A DNA stretch of 7,292 nucleotides from Pelobacter sp. UBA6093 (GTDB lineage Bacteria; Desulfobacterota; Desulfuromonadia; Desulfuromonadales; Syntrophotaleaceae), in the NCBI GenBank assembly GCA_002435955.1, contig DIWZ01000030.1, positions 41,765-49,056 of the forward strand. The letters run 5' to 3'. The notes under the pieces were generated by a model. It was given only the letters and a program-made list of their open reading frames with translations, was not told where the DNA came from and made no database searches. Both the position numbers and the translations under genes were made by a program. Shown piece after piece: positions 1 to 6,198 of the stretch (position 1 is the first letter of the stretch; the number at the start of each line of letters is the position of its first letter).

Positions 1-13
1 GTAGATGTCTACG

Positions 14-33
14 CCGCACACGCCAGCGTGCGG
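14..33. repeat. Stem-loop downstream of the receiver gene
   Basis: CCGCAC (14-19) pairs with GTGCGG (28-33) around an 8-base loop; an alternative fold pairs CACG with CGTG. A second small palindrome, GTAGA-TG-TCTAC, occupies 1-12. Both lie 3' of the minus-strand receiver gene (stop at 82), where a terminator would be expected, but no T-run follows on the minus strand. It could be a weak or factor-dependent terminator. Confidence 0.3.
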
Positions 34-81
34 ATTGACGCAGAGATTGGGGAAAAGGGCCGTTTCCGGATGAAAACTAAT

Positions 82-531
82 TCAGCGTTCATAATGGTCG
101 CTATCGAATGTAACCAGCTTGCGCCCCGGCAGGATCCGCTGCTCTCGATCATTCATCCAGGCCACAATATCGTTCAGTTTGAAGGGCTTGTCGAAAACCC
201 GGCAACCAAGCCGCTTGGCCTGCGCCAGCTCCTGTTCACTCCAGGTACCGGAAAGAACCGCTTTGTTGCCGATAATCCCCTTGCAGCCCCGTTGCATCTG
301 CCGTTCCACGAACTCGATGCCCGTCATGCCTGGCATCCGGTTGTCGGTCAACAAAAAATCGCCACAGGCCTGGTCCTGGGGGCAGGTGCATTGCGGACCG
401 GCATACAGCGGGCAGGCCGTCGGGTCGGATAGGCTGATCACCTCATAGCCTTTTTGTTTCAGCAACAATTCCAGCAAAGCCCGGCACCCGGGATCGTCAT
501 CGATAATGATGACTCTGGCTTTAGGTTGCAT
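82..531 (-). CDS. Single-domain response regulator (CheY-like receiver) with Cys-rich insert
   Basis: This 149-residue protein consists of one receiver domain and no output domain, so it probably acts through protein-protein contact or as a phospho-relay in the cytoplasm. Visible receiver landmarks are the acidic pocket D11-D13 after strand 1 (VIIIDDD), the phospho-acceptor D63 in LLTDNRMPGMTG, the switch residue S94 (VLSG) and the conserved K115 in FDKPF. Between about residues 40 and 56, just before the D63 strand, lie four cysteines (C40, C48, C50, C56) in a spacing not typical of CheY; C16, C83 and C110 add more. The ATG at 531 is preceded by AGGAG at 539-543, seven bases away, which supports this start. 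It is divergent from the radical SAM gene at 706. No histidine kinase is in the window, so its partner is unknown. The receiver assignment is secure; metal or redox sensing by the cysteines is my inference. Confidence 0.93.
   Translation of the reverse strand: MQPKARVIIIDDDPGCRALLELLLKQKGYEVISLSDPTACPLYAGPQCTCPQDQACGDFLLTDNRMPGMTGIEFVERQMQRGCKGIIGNKAVLSGTWSEQELAQAKRLGCRVFDKPFKLNDIVAWMNDREQRILPGRKLVTFDSDHYER
364..414 (-). other. Cys-cluster insert in the receiver domain (C40-x7-C48-x-C50-x5-C56)
   Basis: This codes for residues 40-56 of the response regulator. Four cysteines fall within 17 residues, directly before the strand that carries phospho-acceptor D63. A normal receiver has a short helix 2/strand 3 connection here without cysteines. 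The spacing would suit a small metal site or a disulfide-type redox switch, but the sequence alone does not tell which. Confidence 0.6.
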
Positions 532-705
532 GGCACTTCTCCTGGCAAAGCAAATACGGATAAAAACGTATAGTATAACGTATCAGGTTTTCGACGCTTT
601 TCATAGGCACCGTTACCGCCCGACAGTTTTACCTGGTCCGATCCCGAAAATTCAGCAGGAGCTGATAAACTGGAATGCAGATCAGACAAACAGGGAGGAT
701 CACCG
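532..705. promoter_or_regulatory. Divergent promoter region with 7-bp direct repeat
   Basis: This 174-bp gap separates the divergent receiver and radical SAM genes. An AT-rich core at about 551-590 contains AACGTAT twice as a direct repeat (565-571 and 577-583), 12 bp apart. Within it lies TATACT read on the minus strand (572-577), a good -10 for the receiver gene, overlapping TATAGT on the plus strand (569-574), a possible -10 for the radical SAM gene. I see no good -35 box for either direction, so an activator or alternative sigma factor is possible. The radical SAM gene has a strong ribosome binding site, GGGAGG at 693-698, seven bases before its ATG. Confidence 0.45.
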
Positions 706-1728
706 ATGAAAGAAGCGATGCTCTACGATAAGATTTCCGGTAACCGGGTGCGCTGCCGGCTGTGCGCCCATCGCTGCAACATCGCCGACGGGCACAAGGG
801 GCTCTGTCAGGTACGGGAAAACCGTGACGGGACGCTCTACACCCTGGTCTACGGCCGCACCATCTGCGAATCCGTCGACCCGATTGAAAAAAAGCCGCTG
901 TTCCACTTTTACCCCGGTTCCCGGGCCTTTTCCATCGCCACGCCGGGCTGCAACTTTCGCTGCGCATGGTGCCAGAATGCGGAAATATCCCAGATGCCGC
1001 GCGAAACACACCTCATCAGCGGGCATCCGGTTACCCCCGAGCAGGTCGTCGCCGAAGCGCAGCGGACCGGCTGCCGCTCCATCGCCTACACCTACACCGA
1101 GCCGACTATTTTTTTCGAATACTCCCACGACATCGCCCTACTGGCCCAGGCCGCCGGACTGGCCAACGTCTACGTTACCAACGGCTACATGACCCCCGAG
1201 ATGCTCGACATCGCCCACCCCTGGCTGGATGCCGCCAACGTCGACCTGAAGGCCTTTCGGGATGAAACCTACCGCCGTCACATCGGCGCGCGGCTGCAAC
1301 CGGTACTCGACAGCCTGAAAAAGATGAAGGCCCTCGGCATCTGGCTGGAGGTGACCACCCTGATCATTCCTGATCTCAACGACGACCCGGCGGAGGTCAA
1401 GGACCTGGCGGAATTCATCAGCCGGGAACTGGGGACCGACACCCCCTGGCACATCAGCCGCTTCTTCCCCCACTACCAGATGCGTCATGTCCCCCCCACC
1501 CCTGTCACTACCCTGCACTGGGCGGAAGAGATCGGCCGCGCGGCGGGGCTGCGCCATATCTACCTGGGCAACGTGGCGGAAGAGACCGACACCACCTGCC
1601 CCGGCTGCGACCGGATACTGATCCGGCGCCTCGGTTTCAATGTTGTGGAGAATAGTGTGTTATCGAACGGACGCTGCCCCGACTGCAGTGAAATCATAGC
1701 GGGGGTCGGCATGTCCGGATCGGCATGA
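706..1728 (+). CDS. amrS: AmmeMemoRadiSam system radical SAM enzyme (AmrS-like)
   Basis: This 340-residue protein belongs to the pyruvate formate-lyase activase-like radical SAM family (COG1180) and resembles the AmmeMemoRadiSam branch. The cluster motif is C82-x3-C86-x2-C89 in TPGCNFRCAWCQN, which binds the 4Fe-4S cluster that cleaves S-adenosylmethionine. An N-terminal region carries C17, C20, C24 and C34 (CRLCAHRC then GLCQVR), typical of this subfamily. The C-terminus adds two CxxC pairs, C298/C301 and C324/C327, resembling a zinc ribbon. TYTEPTIFFEY and NVDLKAF are further family hallmarks in the barrel. The start follows a strong GGGAGG site. Family members are often encoded near Memo and AMMECR1 proteins, but neither is in this window. 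The substrate is not known to me; it should not be called a formate-lyase activase on this evidence. The subfamily call is fairly sure, the symbol less so. Confidence 0.88.
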   Translation: MKEAMLYDKISGNRVRCRLCAHRCNIADGHKGLCQVRENRDGTLYTLVYGRTICESVDPIEKKPLFHFYPGSRAFSIATPGCNFRCAWCQNAEISQMPRETHLISGHPVTPEQVVAEAQRTGCRSIAYTYTEPTIFFEYSHDIALLAQAAGLANVYVTNGYMTPEMLDIAHPWLDAANVDLKAFRDETYRRHIGARLQPVLDSLKKMKALGIWLEVTTLIIPDLNDDPAEVKDLAEFISRELGTDTPWHISRFFPHYQMRHVPPTPVTTLHWAEEIGRAAGLRHIYLGNVAEETDTTCPGCDRILIRRLGFNVVENSVLSNGRCPDCSEIIAGVGMSGSA

Positions 1729-1759
1729 TGCGGCCGACCATAACCTGCAGCCGGCGCAT

Positions 1760-1779
1760 GGATAGTCCGACAGCCTCCT
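1760..1779 (-). repeat. Dispersed 20-bp repeat, copy 1 (inverted relative to copy at 7217-7236)
   Basis: Read on the minus strand this is AGGAGGCTGTCGGACTATCC. It matches AGGAGTCTGTCGGACTATCC at 7217-7236 on the plus strand at 19 of 20 positions. It lies in the short gap between the radical SAM gene and the EEP gene. The similarity does not continue into the flanking sequence, so this may be a remnant or one end of a small element. Confidence 0.6.
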
Positions 1780-1795
1780 GGTAGACTGGAACCCT

Positions 1796-2866
1796 ATGTT
1801 TTTAATGCCTAAATTCTTATTCATGGCCACCCCCGGGGCACCCCTGTTCCGCAACAAGCAAGGACGCGGGACCATCGACCTGCTTCAGATTCTGTGCCTG
1901 TGGTTCTGGACATGTCTCTGGTTATTTGCCCTGACCATGTCCGTCTGCCTGATTCTGGGCTGGACCTCGGGGGATCGTCTGCTGCTGGTGCGGTTGACCC
2001 GTTACCTGCTGCCGTGGGTATTGTTATCCCTGCTGGCCGGACTGATCCCGGCGGTCCTGTTCCGGCGTGTCTGGCTGGCGCTGGCGCTGACCGGACCAGC
2101 ACTGGTCATAGCCTTCAGCTACCTGCCGGTGTTTCTGCCCAACCATGCCCCGCCCCCCGGGGACCGAGTGCTGCTCAAGGTAATGAGTTTTAACGTCTGG
2201 TCGGAAAACCAGTCCCTGCTGCAGGTCGCACAACTAATTCGGGAAAAAGCTCCCGATATCCTGATGTTGCAGGAAATCACTTCGGGACAAATCAGGGAAT
2301 TGACCCTTGCTTTGGAGAAGTCGCCCGACGGCACCCGCGCGGGATGGAATGTTGCCTACGCGCCACAGGTGCTGCAGGCGGTAGTCAGTCGCTACCCCGT
2401 GACGCCACTGAGGAGCAGTTTAAAGATTGCCAAGGTGCAGGCGGTGCGGGTTGCGACCCCCGCCGGAGAAGTGACCGTGTTCAATGTGCATCCCCGACGG
2501 GGCAATTGGAAAGGCCGGCATCGGCAATTGGCGACCTTGCTGCAGGAGGATGTGCTGACCGCTCCGGGTCCGGTCATTCTCGGCGGGGATTTCAATACCA
2601 CCGACAAAAGCCAGACGTACCGAATGCTCTCCCGGCATCTGCACAATGCCCACTGGGAGGCCGGTCGGGGATTTGGCTTTACCTATCCAGCCTACCAGCA
2701 CGCGTGGAATGAGTTCCTTCCGGCCTGGCCCCTGGTTCGCATCGATCATATTTTCTACAGCCAGGATTTTTTCGCCGTCACCGCCGAAACATTAAAGGAG
2801 CCCTGCGGCTCCGATCATCTGCCCGTGATGGCCAGTCTTGCGCTGAAAGAAAAACCGAAAAGGTAA
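1796..2866 (+). CDS. Membrane-anchored endonuclease/exonuclease/phosphatase (EEP) family protein
   Basis: This 356-residue protein has an N-terminal membrane part and a C-terminal EEP domain. Hydrophobic segments lie at about residues 29-55, 69-89 and 91-111, so it is probably an inner-membrane protein with the catalytic domain on one face. The EEP (DNase I/exonuclease III-like) motifs are complete and in order: N133 in SFNVW, E160 in LQE, the NVHP strand, D265 and N267 in GGDFNTT, D317-H318 in RIDHIF and D340-H341 in SDHLPV. These residues form the metal-dependent phosphodiesterase site. The fold hydrolyses DNA, RNA, sphingolipids or inositol phosphates in different families, so the substrate cannot be read from sequence. 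The start at 1796 has only a weak GGA upstream; ATG codons at 1805 and 1823 are alternatives. The gap to the upstream gene is 67 bp and contains the dispersed repeat, so co-transcription is uncertain. Confidence 0.88.
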   Translation: MFLMPKFLFMATPGAPLFRNKQGRGTIDLLQILCLWFWTCLWLFALTMSVCLILGWTSGDRLLLVRLTRYLLPWVLLSLLAGLIPAVLFRRVWLALALTGPALVIAFSYLPVFLPNHAPPPGDRVLLKVMSFNVWSENQSLLQVAQLIREKAPDILMLQEITSGQIRELTLALEKSPDGTRAGWNVAYAPQVLQAVVSRYPVTPLRSSLKIAKVQAVRVATPAGEVTVFNVHPRRGNWKGRHRQLATLLQEDVLTAPGPVILGGDFNTTDKSQTYRMLSRHLHNAHWEAGRGFGFTYPAYQHAWNEFLPAWPLVRIDHIFYSQDFFAVTAETLKEPCGSDHLPVMASLALKEKPKR

Positions 2867-3049
2867 GGCGCTTCGACCGACAGCGGCACGGTAACAAGCC
2901 ATAGCGGCAGACCAGCAAACTGGCACAGAGGCCGGCTATTTCACATCTCCCCTCCGCCCACCCAGACCCTCCAAAACTTGCCTTGCCCCTGCCCCATACT
3001 ATAGACTTTATAATAAAACAACGAATCCCCCTTACGCTTCTGGAGGCCT
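2867..3049 (+). promoter_or_regulatory. selO promoter region and ribosome binding site
   Basis: This is a 183-bp gap without a gene. Its right part is AT-rich. TTGCCT at 2978-2983 and TATAGA at 3000-3005 are 16 bp apart and form a plausible sigma-70 type promoter. A perfect TATAAT sits at 3009-3014 but its nearest TTG hexamer (2983-2988) is 20 bp away. GGAGG at 3042-3046 lies three bases before the ATG at 3050 and is a good ribosome binding site. I see no convincing hairpin-plus-T-run terminator for the upstream EEP gene. Confidence 0.45.
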
Positions 3050-4531
3050 ATGACATCCCGCGCCACCGAAAATCCAACCAGCCTGGGCTGGAATTTTGAT
3101 AACAGTTATGCCCGACTACCGGATTGCTTGTACGCCTGCCTGAATCCCACACCGGTTCGTGCGCCACGGATGGCGGTCTTCAACCGCCCTCTCGCCGACG
3201 CCCTGGGTTTAAACACCAACGCCCTGGCCGGCGACGAAGGGGTTGCCATCTTCGCCGGCAACAGAATTCCCGAAGGTGCCAAGCCCATCGCCCAGGCCTA
3301 TGCCGGGCATCAGTTCGGACATTTCACCATGCTGGGTGACGGCCGGGCCCATCTGCTGGGTGAACACATCACCCCCACCGGTGAGCGCTTTGACATCCAG
3401 CTCAAAGGATCGGGCCAAACGCCGTTTTCACGCGGCGGCGACGGACGTGCAGCCCTGGGCCCCATGCTCCGGGAATACATCATCAGCGAGGCGATGCAGG
3501 CGCTTGGCATCCCGACCACCCGCAGCCTCGCGGTGGTGACCACCGGCGCGCCCGTGTACCGTGAAACCCAGCTTCCGGGCGCGATCCTTACGCGTGTGGC
3601 GGCCAGCCACATCCGCGTCGGCACTTTCGAATACCTCGCGGCACAAGGGAATCGAGAGGGCATCCGAACCCTGGCTGTGTATACCATCCGCCGCCATTTC
3701 CCTGAGTTGCTGCAGACCGACAATCCTTTTCTTTCACTCCTGCAGGCCGTACTGGAGCGGCAGGCGTCGCTGGTAGCCAAGTGGCTGCATGTCGGTTTTA
3801 TCCACGGCGTGATGAACACCGACAACATGGCCCTGTGCGGTGAAAGCATCGATTACGGCCCTTGCGCGTTCATGGACAGGTACGACCCGGCCACGGTATT
3901 CAGCTCCATCGATCAATACGGTCGCTATGCCTATGGCAAACAGCCTGCTATAGCACATTGGAATTTGACCCGGTTGGCAGAAACACTGCTACCGCTGCTG
4001 CATGACCAGGAGGAAAAAGCTGCCGAACTCGCCAACCAGGTCATAGGTTCGTTTCCGGAGGTATTCCGGAGTTTCTGGCTTTCCGGCATGCGGGCCAAGC
4101 TGGGACTCTTCACGGAAGAGGCTCATGATGCGTCACTGCTGCAGGATTTTTTGACGTGTCTGGAAAAAAGCCGTGCGGACTATACCAACACTCTGCGCGA
4201 CCTGGCGCTGGAAACCCTGCCTGATGCACCGATCTTCCGCGATCCAGGGTTCATACAATGGTACGGGCGCTGGCAGTCCCGACTGGCACGGCAAGCGGAG
4301 GCCATGGAGGCATCCCGCACGCTTATGCGTGCCCACAACCCCGCGGTCATTCCGCGCAACCATCGGGTCGAAGAAGCATTGGAAGCCGCAGAGATGCGGA
4401 GAGATTTCACGGTGCTGGAGCGGCTGCTTGAGGTCTTGTCCAGGCCCTATGATGACCAGCCCGAGGATGCCGGCTATCGCCGGCCGCCGGCCCCTTCGGA
4501 GCAGCCCTACAAGACCTTCTGCGGAACCTGA
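3050..4531 (+). CDS. selO: Protein adenylyltransferase SelO (YdiU/UPF0061 family)
   Basis: SelO has a protein-kinase fold but transfers AMP rather than phosphate from ATP to Ser/Thr/Tyr of target proteins; in E. coli this is linked to oxidative stress and glutaredoxin. At 493 residues it is close to the usual bacterial length. Family signatures are AQAYAGHQFGHF (81-92), LGDGRAHLLGE (95-105), QLKGSGQTPFSRGGDGRAALG (from Q117) and LREYIISE (140-147). K119 and E142 fit the ATP-positioning pair, D258-N259 in NTDNM fit the catalytic base and a metal ligand, and D268 in DYGPC fits the second metal ligand; the spacing agrees with what I recall for Pseudomonas SelO. The protein ends in FCGT, so a cysteine (C491, codon TGC) occupies the antepenultimate position where eukaryotic SelO carries selenocysteine. 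It is convergent with glpK, 22 bp apart. The family assignment is secure; the targets are not known. Confidence 0.96.
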   Translation: MTSRATENPTSLGWNFDNSYARLPDCLYACLNPTPVRAPRMAVFNRPLADALGLNTNALAGDEGVAIFAGNRIPEGAKPIAQAYAGHQFGHFTMLGDGRAHLLGEHITPTGERFDIQLKGSGQTPFSRGGDGRAALGPMLREYIISEAMQALGIPTTRSLAVVTTGAPVYRETQLPGAILTRVAASHIRVGTFEYLAAQGNREGIRTLAVYTIRRHFPELLQTDNPFLSLLQAVLERQASLVAKWLHVGFIHGVMNTDNMALCGESIDYGPCAFMDRYDPATVFSSIDQYGRYAYGKQPAIAHWNLTRLAETLLPLLHDQEEKAAELANQVIGSFPEVFRSFWLSGMRAKLGLFTEEAHDASLLQDFLTCLEKSRADYTNTLRDLALETLPDAPIFRDPGFIQWYGRWQSRLARQAEAMEASRTLMRAHNPAVIPRNHRVEEALEAAEMRRDFTVLERLLEVLSRPYDDQPEDAGYRRPPAPSEQPYKTFCGT

Positions 4532-4553
4532 TGCAGCCGCGGCGGGGTTTCGG

Positions 4554-6065
4554 TCAGGCTTCCCCAGCCCCGGCCCACCCCAGGGAACGCTCCACCGCCT
4601 GCCGCCAGCGCGCATACAGGGCTTCCCGCTGTGCCGGCGTCATTTTCGGCTCGAAGCGCCGGGCCATCCGCCACCTGTCCGCCAGTTCTTCCCGGCTCGG
4701 CCAGAACCCGACCGCCAGACCGGCCAGGCAGGCGGCGCCCAGAGCCGTTGTCTCGGTGATGACGGGAACTTCCACCGGTACGCCGAGCAGGTCGGCCTGA
4801 AACTGCATGAGGAAATGATTGGCCACTGCCCCGCCGTCGGCACGCAATTCCCGCAGTTGAATGCCCGATTCGCGACTCATGGCCTCGACCACGTCACGGG
4901 TCTGATAGGCGATACTCTCCAGGGCCGCCCGGGCCAAGTGAGCCCGGCCGGTACCACGGGTCAGACCGATGATGAGACCCCGGGCGTAAGGGTCCCAATG
5001 GGGGGCGCCCAACCCGGTCAGCGCCGGCACGAAATAGACATCGTCGTTGCCGTCCAGCGACGCGGCCAGTTGCTCGCTGTCGGCGGCGCCGGCGATGAGC
5101 CCCAGGCCGTCCCGCAGCCACTGAATCGCCGCGCCGGTGATAAAGATCGACCCTTCCAGGGCATATTCCACCGGTTCATCGCCGATCCGCCAGGCGATGG
5201 TGGTCAGCAGCCGCTGCCGGCTGGCAACCGGTTGGCGGCCGATATTCATCAGCAGGAAGGAGCCGGTGCCGTAGGTGTTCTTGGCCAGCCCCCGGCGATA
5301 GCAAGCCTGGCCGAACAGCGCGGCCTGCTGGTCCCCGGCGATGCCGGCGATCGGCACCCGGTGGCCGAAAAACACCTGCGGATCGGTCTCACCGTAGACG
5401 CAGGATGACGGCTTGACGGCCGGCAGCATGTGGCGGGGGATATCGAGCCGCGCCAGGATGTCGTCGTCCCAGTCGAGTCGGTGGATATTGTACAGCAGCG
5501 TGCGGGAGGCGTTGGAATAGTCGGTAACGTGGCAGCGGCCGCCGGTCAGCTTCCACACCAGCCAGCTGTCAACGGTGCCGAAGGCGATCTCCCCGGCAGC
5601 GACCCTGGAACGCAGGCCGTCGATATTTTCGAGCAGCCAGTGTACCTTGGTGGCGGAAAAATAGGGATCGATGAGCAGCCCGGTCTTCTGCTGCCAGAGA
5701 GGCTCCAGCCCTTCCTGCTTGAGCGCGTCGCACAGCCGGGCGGTGCGACGGTCCTGCCAGACCACGGCCGGCGCGACAGGCATGCCGCTACGACGATCCC
5801 ACAACAGGGCGGTCTCCCGCTGATTGGCGATACCGATGGCACGCACCTCCTGCGGAGCGGCGCCCGCCTGTTGCAGCGCCTCCGTCACCACCTTGAGGGT
5901 TACTGTCCAGAGCTCCTCGGGATCGTGCTCCACCCAGCCCGGCCGCGGATAATACTGGGGGAATTCCGCTCCGGCCCGCCCGCATACCTCCCCGGCACCG
6001 TCGAAGACCAGCACCGTCGAGCCCGTCGTTCCCTGGTCAATAGCCAGTATATAGCCCTCATTCAT
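4554..6065 (-). CDS. glpK: Glycerol kinase
   Basis: GlpK phosphorylates glycerol with ATP to sn-glycerol 3-phosphate in the cytoplasm, trapping glycerol for lipid synthesis or oxidation. The 503-residue length matches the E. coli enzyme, and key residues keep the same numbers: the ATP loop DQGTTG (10-15), the glycerol-binding residues R83, E84, W103, Y135, D245 and F270, and the GIAGDQQAALFGQ stretch. G234 and R236, which bind the inhibitor fructose 1,6-bisphosphate in E. coli, are present (GHR), so that control may be retained. Residue 232 is Phe, so the histidine phosphorylated by the PTS in many Firmicutes enzymes is absent. The C-terminal IIA-Glc docking segment of E. coli (around 472-481) is not conserved here. 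The ATG at 6065 is preceded by GAGAGG on the minus strand. No glpF, glpD or glpR gene is in view, so this gene appears to stand alone. Confidence 0.97.
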   Translation of the reverse strand: MNEGYILAIDQGTTGSTVLVFDGAGEVCGRAGAEFPQYYPRPGWVEHDPEELWTVTLKVVTEALQQAGAAPQEVRAIGIANQRETALLWDRRSGMPVAPAVVWQDRRTARLCDALKQEGLEPLWQQKTGLLIDPYFSATKVHWLLENIDGLRSRVAAGEIAFGTVDSWLVWKLTGGRCHVTDYSNASRTLLYNIHRLDWDDDILARLDIPRHMLPAVKPSSCVYGETDPQVFFGHRVPIAGIAGDQQAALFGQACYRRGLAKNTYGTGSFLLMNIGRQPVASRQRLLTTIAWRIGDEPVEYALEGSIFITGAAIQWLRDGLGLIAGAADSEQLAASLDGNDDVYFVPALTGLGAPHWDPYARGLIIGLTRGTGRAHLARAALESIAYQTRDVVEAMSRESGIQLRELRADGGAVANHFLMQFQADLLGVPVEVPVITETTALGAACLAGLAVGFWPSREELADRWRMARRFEPKMTPAQREALYARWRQAVERSLGWAGAGEA

Positions 6066-6198
6066 AACGACCTCTCAACCGGGATGGTATCCTCGTCCAG
6101 GCGGTTTATCCTGTCGCTGCCGTATGGCCGCCGGGCACTCAGTTGACCGTTACTGTCCTAAGTATAGCCGAACTTGCATAAGTTAACGGGTCGTCCGG
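6066..6198 (-). promoter_or_regulatory. glpK upstream region with candidate -10 and short inverted repeat
   Basis: This 133-bp gap lies between two minus-strand genes. Read on the minus strand, TATACT (6161-6166) is a good -10. Seventeen bases upstream only CCGTTA (6184-6189) is found, a poor -35. Immediately upstream of the -10 is a 5-bp inverted repeat, AACTT-GCAT-AAGTT (6171-6184), positioned where a regulator could overlap the promoter spacer. The predicted leader to the glpK start is about 95 bases. There is no hairpin with a T-run that would clearly end the upstream transcript. Confidence 0.4.

Noticed and set aside
28..432. Plus-strand 134-residue open frame across the receiver gene
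   Set aside because: It is antisense to a receiver domain with all key residues, and shows no recognisable motif or ribosome binding site.
700..1128. Minus-strand open frame of 142 residues inside the radical SAM gene
   Set aside because: It is antisense to the Cys-motif region of a clear radical SAM protein.
4532..4553. Shared terminator between convergent selO and glpK
   Set aside because: The 22-bp gap is GC-rich but holds no stem-loop followed by a T-run in either direction.
4173..5408. Long 411-residue plus-strand open frame spanning the ends of selO and glpK
   Set aside because: It overlaps two confidently identified genes; its composition (rich in Gln, Gly, Pro, Arg) is that of a shadow frame in GC-rich DNA.
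5430..6146. 238-residue plus-strand open frame antisense to glpK
   Set aside because: It is a mirror of the glpK reading frame, with no motif or start signal of its own.
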